Source: Shimia biformata (GTDB lineage: Bacteria; Pseudomonadota; Alphaproteobacteria; Rhodobacterales; Rhodobacteraceae). Taken from it: 64,000 nt of DNA. Under the pieces are notes generated by a model that was not told where the DNA came from, did no database searches, and was given only the letters and a program-made list of their open reading frames with translations. The stretch spans positions 2,265,475 to 2,329,474 of the forward strand of contig NZ_JAFEJK010000001.1 in the NCBI RefSeq assembly GCF_016888515.1, written 5' to 3'. The position numbers and the translations under genes were made by a program. Positions 28,074 through 37,556 of the stretch are shown here, piece by piece. Numbering within the stretch: the stretch's first letter is position 1; each line of letters opens with the position of its first letter.

Positions 28074-30337
28074 GTCTCACTCACCACTTTCTCAACTTGC
28101 TCGGCCCTTTCGTGGACCGTTTCAATGGGCAGCCGGATCACGGCCATCGCGCCAAAATGGTCGTCGTTGCCAAAGACCGGCGCGTCCTCAAGCGACAGGG
28201 TGCCGCCATGTTCTTCGATGATTTTCTTGACGATCGGCAGGCCCAGCCCGGTGCCCTTGTCACGCGTCGTCACATATGGCTCGAACAGACGCGACCGGTC
28301 CAGCGGCAGGCCGATGCCGTTGTCGGCGATGCGGATCTCGGCGCGGCTTTCTTCAACAATGTCGCAGGTCACCCGAATCTCGGGCGTGATCGACAAATCC
28401 GGGGATTTTTCCTGTCTTGTTTCAATGGCTTCCCCGGCGTTCTTAATCAGGTTCGTCAGCGCCTGCGATATCATCGTGGCATCCAGGTCCGCCGGCACGG
28501 GACCCTCGCAGATCTCGGTCACGAAGCGCACGTCAGGCTGGCCGCTTTCCTGCAACAACACCGCCCCCTTCAACAGCTCGACCAAGTCCTCGCGGCGGCG
28601 GTCGGGTTCAGGCATGCGGGCGAATTTCGAGAACTCGTCCACGATGCGGCGCAGGTCGTTGGTCTGACGCACGATGACATCCGTCATCTGTTCCAGCGTG
28701 TCGGACTCATCCCCCAGCTTCGAGGCGAACTTGCGGCGGATCCGTTCCGCCGACAGCTGGATCGGGGTCAGCGGGTTCTTGATCTCATGCGCGATCCGCC
28801 GCGCCACATCCCCCCAGGCCGCCATGCGCTGGGCCGAGACAAGGTCGGTCACATCGTCAAAGGCGACCACGAACCCCTCAAGCGTGCCATCATTGGTGCG
28901 CCGCGTGGACATACGCACCAGCAGGTTTTCCAATTGCCCGCCGCGGGTGACGCGGATCTCGTCCTGCGCCACCTCAAGCCTGTCGCCTTTCAACCGCTCA
29001 AACAGCGGGCCGAACTCGGGCACCGCCACCGACAAGGGCATGTCCGCGCGGGTTTCGGACCAATCCAGCAGCCGTTCGGCAGAGCGGTTGACGAAACTGA
29101 CCCGGCCTTCGGGATCAAGCCCGACAACCCCCGAAGTCACCGACGACAGGACCGAATCGAACAGCCGGCGGCGGCGTTCGATCTGGCGGGTGTTCTGCAA
29201 CAGCTCTTCGCGCTGGCCCTTCAGCTGCCGGGTCATCTGGTTGAAATAGCGTCCCAGCATGGCAATCTCGTCATCGCCTTCTTCCTCGACCACCTGCGTA
29301 TCCAGATCGCCATCACCGACCCGCTGCGCCGCGCCCGCCAGCCGCCCGACCGGGCGCGACAGGCGTTCGGCAAACCACAGCCCCATCCAGATCGCCGCCA
29401 GGATCAGGATCACGGCAAACCCAAGGTAAACCAGCCCAAATTCAAACAGCACCCGCCCGCGTTCGTTTTCCAACTGGTTGTAAAGGCTGGCGGTTTCGCG
29501 GGTGTCATCGAGCAGCGAAAAGATCGAGCCATCGACCTCGCGGCTGACATAGAGGAAGCGGTCGACAAAAGCATCCAGCCGCACCAGCGCGCGCAATTCA
29601 TTGGTGTCCCAGTCGCGGATAATCACCGATTTTGATTCCCGCGCCTCGGTGATCTGGGCGGGCGTCAGCGCCTCGAAGTCAAACAGATACGATCCCTCGC
29701 CCCGCGCCCGGATCTCGCCCGAGCCGTCGATGACATAGGCCTCTTTCAGCCCGCGCTGAATCTGCGACTGGCCGTTGGCCAGCAACACCCGCACATCTCC
29801 GTCGGACAGGAAGAAACTGGCGCGGCGGTTGGCATCGAGGAACCCGGCCAGCGCAAAGGCGTCGGTTTTCAGCGCCTCGACATGTTCTTCTTCATAGGCC
29901 TGCGCCGCCAGGACCGAATTGCCGACCACCTCGCGCACCCGGTCCGAGAACCAGCCCTCAAGCCCAACATTGATGGTGAGACCGGCAAAGACCGCCACTG
30001 TGATCGTCGGCACCAGCGCCAGCGCGGTAAACGCCCCGGTCAGACGCATGTGCAGCCGCGACCCGGCGGAATGGGCGCGGCGGTTGGCGATCATCCGCGC
30101 CACCCGTTGCAGCACCAGCGCCGCCACCAACAGGACATAGACAAGGTCGGTCAGCAGAACGATCCGCAGCGATCCCGACGACGCGCCCTGATCCATCGGC
30201 CCCATGACCAGAAAGGTCAGGAACGCCAGAACAGGTCCCATCGCGACCAGTCCCCAGGTCGCAATGTTTTGCACGCGACGCTGCCGCCGCAGCCGCCGGA
30301 ACCGGTTCCATTGCCGTGAGGTCGCACGACTGCTCAC
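28070..30337 (-). CDS. ntrY: Membrane sensor histidine kinase NtrY
   Basis: About 755 residues. Three N-terminal TM helices and a long periplasmic segment, a fourth TM near residue 310, HAMP, PAS, then HisKA with [20 protein letters not shown] and HATPase_c (NAGEAIE, DNGIGLP, GTGLGLPIVKKI). It phosphorylates NtrX. The start is ambiguous: GTG 30337 has GAGG 8 nt upstream and is preferred, while an upstream ATG at 30385 and a TTG at 30424 are in frame without Shine-Dalgarno. It lies 103 nt downstream of ntrC. Confidence 0.93.
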   Translation of the reverse strand: MSSRATSRQWNRFRRLRRQRRVQNIATWGLVAMGPVLAFLTFLVMGPMDQGASSGSLRIVLLTDLVYVLLVAALVLQRVARMIANRRAHSAGSRLHMRLTGAFTALALVPTITVAVFAGLTINVGLEGWFSDRVREVVGNSVLAAQAYEEEHVEALKTDAFALAGFLDANRRASFFLSDGDVRVLLANGQSQIQRGLKEAYVIDGSGEIRARGEGSYLFDFEALTPAQITEARESKSVIIRDWDTNELRALVRLDAFVDRFLYVSREVDGSIFSLLDDTRETASLYNQLENERGRVLFEFGLVYLGFAVILILAAIWMGLWFAERLSRPVGRLAGAAQRVGDGDLDTQVVEEEGDDEIAMLGRYFNQMTRQLKGQREELLQNTRQIERRRRLFDSVLSSVTSGVVGLDPEGRVSFVNRSAERLLDWSETRADMPLSVAVPEFGPLFERLKGDRLEVAQDEIRVTRGGQLENLLVRMSTRRTNDGTLEGFVVAFDDVTDLVSAQRMAAWGDVARRIAHEIKNPLTPIQLSAERIRRKFASKLGDESDTLEQMTDVIVRQTNDLRRIVDEFSKFARMPEPDRRREDLVELLKGAVLLQESGQPDVRFVTEICEGPVPADLDATMISQALTNLIKNAGEAIETRQEKSPDLSITPEIRVTCDIVEESRAEIRIADNGIGLPLDRSRLFEPYVTTRDKGTGLGLPIVKKIIEEHGGTLSLEDAPVFGNDDHFGAMAVIRLPIETVHERAEQVEKVVSET

Positions 30338-30440
30338 CAGAGTAACCTCAATCGATGTTGCGCCGCGATTGCGGCATACCGCCATATATTGTGTCAGTTG
30401 ACCCGAGGTGCGGCCCGGATGCAACGCTTATGTGGCAGTT

Positions 30441-31808
30441 TTACATCAACTTCCTGCGGCGAGTCACGTGGATATCGAGGTCGGTGATCTTCTTGCGCAG
30501 TGTATTGCGGTTGATGCCCAGCAGATCGGCGCATTTGGCCTGGTTTCCGCCGGTGGCATCCAGCGCAATTTCGATCAGCGGCAGTTCAACTTCCTTCAGG
30601 ATGCGCTGATACAGTCCGGCCGGCGGCAGCATGTTGCCATGCAGATCGAAATAGCGCCGCAGGTGCCGCGCGACCGAGGCCGACAGTTTCTCGGTATCCT
30701 CGGCGCCCAGCAAGGGCCCGGTCTGCGGCTGCGCGCCCAGCACCGATTCCGCCTCGGGCAGCGTCACCTCTTCCGCACGAGCGGTCAGCACCAGCCGTTT
30801 CACCGCGTTTTCCAACTGACGCACGTTACCGGGCCAGGAATAGGTGCGGAACAGTTCCATCGCGTCCTTGGAGAACACCCGCATCGGCGCGCCGTCGCGT
30901 TCGGACTTGGTCAGGAAGTGTTCCACCAAAAGTGGGATGTCATCGACCCGCTCGCGCAGCGACGGCACATGGATCATCGCCCCGTTCAGCCGGTAATAGA
31001 GATCGTGGCGCACATGGCCCTTCTCCATCGCGTCATTCAGGTTGACCTGGCTGGTCGCCATGAAGCGCGGGGAATGGTCGCCGGGATTGTCCATCATGCG
31101 CACGATCCGCGCCTGGATGTCGTCGCCGATGTCGCCAATCTCGTCAAACAGGATGGTGCCGCCCTTGGCCTTGGCCAGCACCTTTGACGGGCCTTCCAGA
31201 TCCGACAGTTCCGACGCGGTCACCACCACGAAAGGCAGGGTGCGGCGGTCGCTGAAATCGTGAATTTCACGTGCAATCAATGACTTGCCCGTACCGCTTT
31301 CACCCGAGATCAGCACCGGAAGATCGGTGTTCATCACTCGCGCCACCAGCCGGTAGAGCGCCTGCATCGCCGGGGTGCGCCCGACCAGCGGCAACTCGTC
31401 CCCGCGTTCGGGCATGTCCGTGGCCCCGGGCGCAGGCGAACGGCGCTTGACCTCAAGCGCCTTGGCGGTGCGCTTCATCAGGTCGGGCAGATCGAAGGGC
31501 TTGGGCAGGTAGTCATACGCCTCGGCCTCGGCCGCCTGGATCGCGGTCATGATGGTGTTCTGCGCCGAGATCACGATGACGGGCAGACCGGGCCGGTCCT
31601 CGGAAATCTTCGGCAGCATCTCAAGCCCGTTGCCGTCGGGCATCATGACATCGGTGATGACGACATCGCCCTTGCCCTCGCCCACCCAGCGCATCAGCGT
31701 CGTCAGGGACGAGGTCGCGTGAACCTTGCACCCCGCCCGCGTCAGCGCCTGGGTCAACACGGTGCGAATTGTGCGGTCGTCATCTGCGACCAGAACGGTG
31801 CCATCCAT
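30441..31808 (-). CDS. ntrC: Nitrogen regulator NtrC, Rhodobacter type (no GAFTGA loop)
   Basis: 455 residues. REC domain with Asp53; AAA+ domain with Walker A GESGTGKS (169-176) and Walker B GGTILFDE (216-223); Fis-type HTH at the end ([20 protein letters not shown]). Between TASE (200) and Walker B only 15 residues occur, [15 protein letters not shown], so the GAFTGA segment is deleted. The same loss is known for Rhodobacter capsulatus NtrC, which activates sigma-70 promoters. Start overlaps the ntrB stop by 1 nt (TGATG). Confidence 0.96.
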   Translation of the reverse strand: MDGTVLVADDDRTIRTVLTQALTRAGCKVHATSSLTTLMRWVGEGKGDVVITDVMMPDGNGLEMLPKISEDRPGLPVIVISAQNTIMTAIQAAEAEAYDYLPKPFDLPDLMKRTAKALEVKRRSPAPGATDMPERGDELPLVGRTPAMQALYRLVARVMNTDLPVLISGESGTGKSLIAREIHDFSDRRTLPFVVVTASELSDLEGPSKVLAKAKGGTILFDEIGDIGDDIQARIVRMMDNPGDHSPRFMATSQVNLNDAMEKGHVRHDLYYRLNGAMIHVPSLRERVDDIPLLVEHFLTKSERDGAPMRVFSKDAMELFRTYSWPGNVRQLENAVKRLVLTARAEEVTLPEAESVLGAQPQTGPLLGAEDTEKLSASVARHLRRYFDLHGNMLPPAGLYQRILKEVELPLIEIALDATGGNQAKCADLLGINRNTLRKKITDLDIHVTRRRKLM

Positions 31809-32890
31809 CAGCTGTTCTCCTCGTCAATCGTCAATTCCTTGGGGGCGCGCGGCAGGGAAATGCGGAACACGGTCCGCCCCGGCACGCTGTCCACCGAAAT
31901 CCAGCCGTCATGGTCGGATATGATCTTGCTCACCAGCGCCAGCCCCAGACCGGTGCCGTTTTCACGCCCCGATACGAAGGGGTCGAAAATGTCGCCCTTG
32001 ATATTGTCCGGCAGCCCGGGGCCGTCGTCGATCACCTCGATCTGCAGCGGCAGGGCCTGGCCGGTGCCATCGGCGCGGCGCATGCGGAACGAGTGTTCGT
32101 AATAGGTATGAAGCCGGATTGTTCCGTTTCCATCAGCAGCTTCCGAGGCGTTCTTCAACAGGTTCAGAACCACCTGCAACAGCTGATCGGCATCCCCCAC
32201 GGCGGGCGGCAACGAGGGGTCGTAATCCTCGTGAATGACCATATGCGCGCCGAACCCCAACAGCGCCGAACGGCGGGCGCGGTCCAGAACGTCATGCAGG
32301 TTCACCGCCTTGCGTTGCGGCGGAACAAGGTTGCCGAATTGTTCGACCTGTTCCAGCAGCTTCACGATCCGGCGACTTTCCTCGACAATCAGGTCGGTCA
32401 GCTCAAGGTCGTCCGGCCCAAGGTTCATCGACAACAGCTGCGCCGCCCCGGTGATCCCCGCCAGCGGGTTCTTGATCTCATGCGCCAGCATCTCGGCCAT
32501 GCCGATGGCGGATTTGGCCGAGGATTTCACCCCCTGGCTACGGGTCATGCGCTCGGCCAGCTGGCGCGGCGAGATCAGGAACATCATCGTGCCCGGATCG
32601 CCATTCAGCGGCCCGATCTGCAGGTTGCACTGCTGCGGCGGCGCGTCGCCGGTGCCGATATCGACATGGTTCACATAAAGCGGCGTGCCGTGGTCGCGGG
32701 CGCGCTGGAACGCGTCTTCAAGCGGTGCGTCGACCATCAGCCGGTCCCAGATCGGATCACCCCGCATCTGCTTGGCCGAGGCGTTGAAGAACCCCTCTGC
32801 CGCCGGGTTGATGTCGCTGATGCGATCGTCCTTGTCGACCAGAATGGCCGGCACCGGGATCGAGGCCCAAAGCGTGGCACCATCGCTCAT
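31808..32890 (-). CDS. ntrB: Nitrogen sensor kinase NtrB
   Basis: 360 residues, soluble. PAS domain about 5-110, HisKA with [12 protein letters not shown] (His137), HATPase with [16 protein letters not shown] and [12 protein letters not shown]. It phosphorylates or dephosphorylates NtrC according to PII (GlnB) status. 4-nt overlap with dusB upstream and 1-nt overlap with ntrC downstream define the nifR3-ntrB-ntrC operon known from Rhodobacter. Confidence 0.96.
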   Translation of the reverse strand: MSDGATLWASIPVPAILVDKDDRISDINPAAEGFFNASAKQMRGDPIWDRLMVDAPLEDAFQRARDHGTPLYVNHVDIGTGDAPPQQCNLQIGPLNGDPGTMMFLISPRQLAERMTRSQGVKSSAKSAIGMAEMLAHEIKNPLAGITGAAQLLSMNLGPDDLELTDLIVEESRRIVKLLEQVEQFGNLVPPQRKAVNLHDVLDRARRSALLGFGAHMVIHEDYDPSLPPAVGDADQLLQVVLNLLKNASEAADGNGTIRLHTYYEHSFRMRRADGTGQALPLQIEVIDDGPGLPDNIKGDIFDPFVSGRENGTGLGLALVSKIISDHDGWISVDSVPGRTVFRISLPRAPKELTIDEENS

Positions 32891-33888
32891 GCGGCGTCCC
32901 TTTCCTGCGGGTGTTGACTGAGGGCGTCGGGCAAAAGCGCCAGAACCTCTTGCGGTGTTTTCGCGGTCAGGATGGCACGGCGCAGATGCGGGCCTGTTCC
33001 GGCGACGTCCATGTACCAGCCAAGGTGTTTGCGCGCGACTTTCAGGCCCAATTCCCGGCCATAGAAGGTCAAGATCGCCTCGTAATGACCTGAAACCATG
33101 TCAGAAAAAGCGGTTCCAGTCGGAACTTCCGGCGCCGCGCCGCCAAACAGGTCAGCCGCGATCTGCGCCAGCAGCCACGGCTTGCCCTGCGCCCCGCGCC
33201 CCACCATGACGCCATCCGCGCCCGAGCGGTCCAATGCGGTGCGGGCGGATTTTGTGTCGACGATATCGCCATTTGCGATCACCGGCACCGACACCGCGTC
33301 CTTCACGCCCCGGATCGCCGCCCAGTCCGCCATGCCCTTGTAGAACTGGCAGCGGGTGCGGCCGTGTATCGTGATCATCTGCACGCCAGCGCCCTCGGCC
33401 CGACGCGCAAGTTCGGCGGCATTCAGCATATTGTCATCCCAGCCCAGCCGGGTTTTCAGCGTCACCGGGATACTGACCGCGCCGACCACCGCTTCGATCA
33501 GGGTCAGCGCGTGGTCGAGATCTTTCATCAGTGCCGACCCGCTGGCCCCGGCCCCGCTTGCGCTGGTCACTTTCTTGGCGGGACAGCCCATGTTGATGTC
33601 GATCAGCGTGGCGCCATTCGCCTCGACCTGCCGCGCGGCCTCGGCCATCCAATGCGCCTCGCGGCCCGCCAGTTGCACGGCGGTATTGGCCACGCCGAAT
33701 CCCAGCTCTGCCTTCTCGCGCACGCCGGGTTTGGCCTGGACCATTTCCTGGCTGGCGACCATTTCCGATACCACAAGCCCCGCGCCGAAGCCCGAAACCA
33801 GGGTCCGAAACGGCATGTCGGTGATTCCCGCAAGCGGGGCGAGAAAGACCGGAGGTGTCAGAGTCAGTGGGCCGACCGTCAGAGTCAC
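32887..33888 (-). CDS. dusB: tRNA-dihydrouridine synthase DusB (NifR3)
   Basis: 333 residues from GTG 33888, supported by AAGGA 8 nt upstream; this gives the standard start TLTVGPLTLTPPVFLAPLAGITD. FMN-binding TIM barrel with MVASQEM, NMGCPAKKV (active-site Cys in GCPA), HGRTRCQFYKG and GRGAQGKPW. It reduces uridines in the tRNA D-loop. First gene of the dusB-ntrB-ntrC operon, named nifR3 in Rhodobacter. Confidence 0.96.
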   Translation of the reverse strand: MTLTVGPLTLTPPVFLAPLAGITDMPFRTLVSGFGAGLVVSEMVASQEMVQAKPGVREKAELGFGVANTAVQLAGREAHWMAEAARQVEANGATLIDINMGCPAKKVTSASGAGASGSALMKDLDHALTLIEAVVGAVSIPVTLKTRLGWDDNMLNAAELARRAEGAGVQMITIHGRTRCQFYKGMADWAAIRGVKDAVSVPVIANGDIVDTKSARTALDRSGADGVMVGRGAQGKPWLLAQIAADLFGGAAPEVPTGTAFSDMVSGHYEAILTFYGRELGLKVARKHLGWYMDVAGTGPHLRRAILTAKTPQEVLALLPDALSQHPQERDAA

Positions 33889-33980
33889 GTGCCTAATCCT
33901 TGTGCATTGGCTTCGAAATAGCGTTTTTGGCCGGGGCATACAATCTTACCATCCGGTCAAACGAGTTGGAAATACGCAAA

Positions 33981-33997
33981 TGCCTATTTTTTGGGCG
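33981..33997. promoter_or_regulatory. 17-bp dyad, candidate NtrC operator (dusB-ntrBC side)
   Basis: TGCCTATTTTTTGGGCG has inverted ends TGCC/GGCG and matches the two dyads before amtB at 11 invariant positions (YGCCYATNTTTYRGGCR). It is centred about 101 nt upstream of the dusB GTG and 79 nt upstream of the ispDF ATG. NtrC binding is inferred from the genomic context and the resemblance to TGCAC-type enteric NtrC dyads of the same length. Confidence 0.5.
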
Positions 33998-34067
33998 ACA
34001 ATATCTGGTCAATTGCCTCTCGCATTTGCAGGTTCTAGACAAAGGGGGCAATGGAACGGGCAAAACG

Positions 34068-35204
34068 ATGACTTCTATGACAATCGCCGCCGTGATCGTG
34101 GCCGCCGGGCGTGGCACCCGCGCGGGTGGCGGCGTGCCGAAACAATGGCAGCGGGTTGCGGGGCGGCGGCTGGCGGATCACACGGTCGCGGCCTTCCTGT
34201 CCCATCCCCGCATCGACCACGTGATCGCGGTGGTGCATCCCGACGACGCCGATGAAAGCGCGTCGCTGGGCGTCGACACCGTGCATGGCGGCGCGACGCG
34301 GGATGCCTCGGTCCGGGCCGGGCTTGAGGCGCTGGAGGGGCGTGGTTTCAGCCATGTTCTGATCCATGACGTCGCCCGCGCCGGGGTCTCGCATGCGGTG
34401 ATCGACGGGGTCATCGACGCCCTTGCGGGAGCAGAGGGCGCGGCACCGGGGATCGCGGTGACCGATGCGCTGTGGCGCGTGGACGGGGCGCATGTTTCCG
34501 GCACCCAGGACCGCACCGGCCTGTTCCGCGCCCAGACCCCGCAGGGGTTCCGGCTGGATGCGATCCTTGCCGCGCACCGGGCCCATCCCGGCGGTGCGGC
34601 GGATGATGTCGAGGTCGCACGCACAGCGGGCATTGACGTTGTCCTGACACCGGGCGAAACACGCAATCTGAAGGTAACCACGGCGGATGATTTTTCCCGT
34701 CTGGAAAAGGAGTTGGCAGGCGACATGGATGTAAGGCTGGGCAATGGCTATGACGTGCATCGCTTTGGCGACGGCACATTCGTGACGCTCTGCGGGATCG
34801 AGGTGCCGCATGAACGCGGGCTGCAGGGCCATTCGGATGCGGATGTCGGGATGCACGCGGTCACGGACGCGATCTATGGCGCGCTGGCGCAGGGTGACAT
34901 TGGCCGCCACTTTCCACCCTCGGACCCGAAGTGGAAAGGCGCCGACAGTGCGATCTTCCTTCGGCATGCGGTCGGGTTGGCGGCCGAAATGGGGTATTCG
35001 ATCTCGAATATCGACTGCACGTTGGTCTGCGAACAGCCCAAGATCGGCCCCTATGCACCCGCCATGACAACGCGCATGTCCGAGATCATGGGATTGGCCG
35101 CTGACCGCATCTCGATCAAGGCGACGACAAGTGAACGGCTGGGCTTTACCGGCCGCGAGGAAGGGATCGCGGCGATTGCCACCGCGACGCTGGTGAAACC
35201 ATGA
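34068..35204 (+). CDS. ispDF: Bifunctional IspD/IspF enzyme of the MEP pathway
   Basis: 378 residues. IspD half (1-220): [21 protein letters not shown] nucleotide-binding loop, [17 protein letters not shown] and [10 protein letters not shown]. IspF half (about 222-378): [13 protein letters not shown] and [29 protein letters not shown] (given in part), with the zinc ligands Asp, His, and the [18 protein letters not shown] motif. The fusion is common in alphaproteobacteria. It carries out the cytidylyl transfer and cyclisation steps to 2-C-methylerythritol 2,4-cyclodiphosphate. ATG 34068 is used; ATG 34077 is also possible. Confidence 0.96.
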   Translation: MTSMTIAAVIVAAGRGTRAGGGVPKQWQRVAGRRLADHTVAAFLSHPRIDHVIAVVHPDDADESASLGVDTVHGGATRDASVRAGLEALEGRGFSHVLIHDVARAGVSHAVIDGVIDALAGAEGAAPGIAVTDALWRVDGAHVSGTQDRTGLFRAQTPQGFRLDAILAAHRAHPGGAADDVEVARTAGIDVVLTPGETRNLKVTTADDFSRLEKELAGDMDVRLGNGYDVHRFGDGTFVTLCGIEVPHERGLQGHSDADVGMHAVTDAIYGALAQGDIGRHFPPSDPKWKGADSAIFLRHAVGLAAEMGYSISNIDCTLVCEQPKIGPYAPAMTTRMSEIMGLAADRISIKATTSERLGFTGREEGIAAIATATLVKP

Positions 35205-35692
35205 AGACGATGATTGCAACCGTGGGCGGGGTCGGGTTCCTGCGGCCCGCGCCGGGCACATGGGGGTCGGCTGTCGGGGTCGGTCTGGCGCTGGGGCTGC
35301 ACTGGCTGGGCGGGTTTCCCCTGCTGGTGATCGCCACTGTTGCCGCCTTTTTCGTCGGCTGGTGGGCGACGGCGGGCTATACCGCCAAAACCGGCGACCA
35401 TGATCCCGGCGAGGTGGTGATTGACGAGGTCGCGGGCCAGTTCATTGCCCTCTGGGTGGTGTCATTTGGCGCCTGGCACGCAGGATTGCCCGCGCTGGCG
35501 CTTTATCCCGGCTGGATCGCCGGGTTCGTTCTGTTCCGCATCTTTGACATCACCAAGCCGTCGATCATCGGCAAGGCCGACCGGCGCGGCGACGCGCTGG
35601 GGGTGATGCTGGATGACATCTGGGCGGGGGTTTTCGCCGCCATCTGCACCGGGGTTCTGGCGTGGATCAGCCACGGGGTTCTGGGGCTATGA
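35201..35692 (+). CDS. pgpA: Phosphatidylglycerophosphatase A
   Basis: 163 residues. [18 protein letters not shown] (14-31), [16 protein letters not shown] and [31 protein letters not shown] are the PgpA motifs (quoted separately). TM segments alternate with these acidic loops. It dephosphorylates PGP to phosphatidylglycerol at the inner membrane. 4-nt overlap with ispDF and with cinA. Confidence 0.94.
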   Translation: MKTMIATVGGVGFLRPAPGTWGSAVGVGLALGLHWLGGFPLLVIATVAAFFVGWWATAGYTAKTGDHDPGEVVIDEVAGQFIALWVVSFGAWHAGLPALALYPGWIAGFVLFRIFDITKPSIIGKADRRGDALGVMLDDIWAGVFAAICTGVLAWISHGVLGL

Positions 35693-36159
35693 GCCCGGCC
35701 GACCTTCTGGACCTCTGCCGTGAGAAGGGCCTGCGCATCGCCACGGCGGAAAGCTGTACGGGGGGCATGATCTCGGCCGCATTGACCGATATCGCCGGGT
35801 CATCCGACGTGTTCGAACGCGGCTTCGTCACCTATACCAACACCGCCAAGACCGAGATGCTGGGCGTGCGCGAGGCAACGCTGGCGGCGCATGGTGCGGT
35901 CTCGGAACAGGTGGCGCGCGAGATGGCGCTGGGGGCGCTGGCAAACAGCGACGCGGATCTTGCGGTGTCCGTCACAGGCATCGCCGGCCCCGGCGGATCC
36001 GAGTTCAAGCCCGAGGGCCGCGTCTGTTTCGGGATCGCGTCAAAGGGCAGCTGCACCACCGAAACGGTGGAGTTTGGCGCAGCGGGCCGCGCCGTGGTGC
36101 GCGAAAAGGCACGGAATCACGCGCTGGCGTTGCTGGCACAGGCCGCATCCCAATTGTGA
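35689..36159 (+). CDS. CinA-family nicotinamide-nucleotide amidohydrolase (PncC type)
   Basis: 156 residues, the C-terminal CinA domain alone without the N-terminal MoCF-like part. Motifs: ATAESCTGGMISAALTDIAGSS (16-37; Ser is the catalytic residue in PncC), VTYTNTAKTEMLGV and VSVTGIAGPGG. It deamidates NMN to nicotinic acid mononucleotide in NAD salvage. The ATG at 35689 overlaps the pgpA stop (ATGA), so the longer in-frame start inside pgpA is rejected. Confidence 0.92.
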   Translation: MSPADLLDLCREKGLRIATAESCTGGMISAALTDIAGSSDVFERGFVTYTNTAKTEMLGVREATLAAHGAVSEQVAREMALGALANSDADLAVSVTGIAGPGGSEFKPEGRVCFGIASKGSCTTETVEFGAAGRAVVREKARNHALALLAQAASQL

Positions 36160-36173
36160 CGCCTTTTCGGGCG
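36160..36173. promoter_or_regulatory. Weaker dyad upstream of amtB
   Basis: CGCC (36160-36163) TTTTCG GGCG (36170-36173). The half-sites match the two 17-bp dyads downstream, but the spacer is 6 rather than 9 nt. It directly follows the cinA stop. It may be a degenerate third NtrC half-site pair or chance. Confidence 0.25.
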
Positions 36174-36188
36174 CAACCCCACAATAGC

Positions 36189-36205
36189 TGCCCATATTTC
36201 AGGCA
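36189..36205. promoter_or_regulatory. 17-bp dyad 1 upstream of amtB, candidate NtrC operator
   Basis: TGCCCATATTTCAGGCA, with TGCC/GGCA inverted ends, centred 124 nt before the amtB ATG. It is the first of a tandem pair 27 bp apart (centre to centre). Binding by NtrC is inferred. Confidence 0.55.
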
Positions 36206-36215
36206 TATCTAAAAC

Positions 36216-36232
36216 CGCCCATGTTTCGGGCG
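36216..36232. promoter_or_regulatory. 17-bp dyad 2 upstream of amtB, candidate NtrC operator
   Basis: CGCCCATGTTTCGGGCG, a perfect 5-bp inverted repeat (CGCCC/GGGCG), centred 97 nt before the amtB ATG. Together with dyad 1 it fits the distal tandem sites through which Rhodobacter-type NtrC activates. Confidence 0.55.
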
Positions 36233-36320
36233 CAGCTGCGGGCATTTGCCTCTTTGTTTTGCAGGTCACATCCGCTTTGTGACGCGAAACCACAACAAGA
36301 ACCAATGAAAGGAAGGGACA

Positions 36321-37502
36321 ATGAACGGAGCGGATACCGCCTGGATCATCGTGGCCACGGCCCTGGTCCTGTTCATGACGCTGCCCGGTCTGGCGCTGTT
36401 TTACGGCGGGCTGGTGCGCGCGCGCAACGTGCTGAGCGTCTTTATGCAAACCTACGCCATCGCCTGCCTGATGAGCGTCCTGTGGCTGGTATTCGGCTAT
36501 TCCATCGCCTTTGGCGGCGGCACCAGCGGGGTCTGGGGCGGTCTGGACAAGATGTTCCTTTCGGGCGTCACCACCGACAGCCTGTCAGGCACCCTGCCCG
36601 AGGTCCTGTTCTTTGCCTTCCAGATGACCTTTGCGATCATCACCCCGGCCCTGATCGTCGGCGCCTATGTCGAGCGGATCGGCTTTGGCTTTGTCCTTCT
36701 GTTCTCGGGCCTGTGGATGCTGTTGTGCTACGCGCCGGTGGTCCACTGGATCTGGGGCGGCGGCATGATGGCGGATGGCGGCATCTTCGGCGAAACCGGG
36801 GTGCGCGATTTTGCAGGCGGCATCGTCGTGCATGAAACGGCAGGTCTGGCGGCACTGGTGATTGCCGTTGTTCTGGGCCCGCGCAAGAACCGCACCACCC
36901 CGCCGCATGCGCCGTGGATGGTGATGATCGGCGCGGCGATGCTGTGGGTCGGCTGGTTCGGCTTCAATGGCGGCTCGCAGCTGGCGGCGGATGGCGGCGC
37001 GGCGATGGCGCTGACGGTAACGCATATCTCGGCGGCAACCGCATCACTGACATGGGCGCTGTGGGAGCGGATCAAATACGGCAAAGCCTCGCTCGTGGGT
37101 CTGGTGACAGGCACAATCGCGGGTCTGGCCTCGATCACCCCCGCATCGGGCTTTGTCGGCCCGGTCGAGGCGCTGGTGATCGGCGCGGTCGCAGGCGTGT
37201 TGTGTCAGGAAGCGGTGAACGTGATCCGCAACGTCCTGAAGATCGACGATACGCTGGACGTCTTCGCGGTCCACGGCGTCGGCGGCATCTTTGGCACGAT
37301 CATGATCGCGGTCTTCGGTCAGGGCGCATGGGCGGCACAGCTTGGCGGATTGGCCGTGGTGGGTGTCTTTACCCTGGTCGTGACCTTCGTGCTGATCAAG
37401 CTGGTCGCGCTGGTCACGCCGCTGCGCGTGGATGAAGAGACCGAGGTCAACGGGCTTGACCTGTCTGTTCACGGTGAACGGGCCTATGACATGAATTCCT
37501 GA
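36321..37502 (+). CDS. amtB: Ammonium transporter AmtB
   Basis: 393 residues, 11 predicted TM helices. The twin histidines of the pore are His171 (VVHETAG) and His318 (AVHGVGG); ALFYGGLVRARN (25-36) and FGFNGGS (213-219) are Amt signatures. The N-terminus lacks a signal sequence. It conducts ammonium and is normally blocked by the PII protein GlnK, whose gene is not adjacent here. AAGGAAGGG precedes the ATG. Tandem candidate NtrC operators upstream suggest induction under nitrogen limitation. Confidence 0.97.
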   Translation: MNGADTAWIIVATALVLFMTLPGLALFYGGLVRARNVLSVFMQTYAIACLMSVLWLVFGYSIAFGGGTSGVWGGLDKMFLSGVTTDSLSGTLPEVLFFAFQMTFAIITPALIVGAYVERIGFGFVLLFSGLWMLLCYAPVVHWIWGGGMMADGGIFGETGVRDFAGGIVVHETAGLAALVIAVVLGPRKNRTTPPHAPWMVMIGAAMLWVGWFGFNGGSQLAADGGAAMALTVTHISAATASLTWALWERIKYGKASLVGLVTGTIAGLASITPASGFVGPVEALVIGAVAGVLCQEAVNVIRNVLKIDDTLDVFAVHGVGGIFGTIMIAVFGQGAWAAQLGGLAVVGVFTLVVTFVLIKLVALVTPLRVDEETEVNGLDLSVHGERAYDMNS

Positions 37503-37523
37503 CTCGGTTCGGGAATGGACATG

Positions 37524-37556
37524 AAAGGGGCGGTCCGTCGGGCCGCCCTTTTTTGT
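37524..37556 (+). terminator. Terminator after amtB
   Basis: Stem AAAGGGGCGG.. pairs with ..CCGCCCTTTT around the core GGGCGG (37528-37533) / CCGCCC (37543-37548), short loop, and a TTTTTTG run. Strong, 22 nt after the amtB stop. Confidence 0.8.

Noticed and set aside
36160-36320. Sigma-54 (-24/-12) promoter for amtB
   Set aside because: No GG-N10-GC element of the right type (TGGCAC...TTGC) is found; consistent with a GAFTGA-less NtrC.
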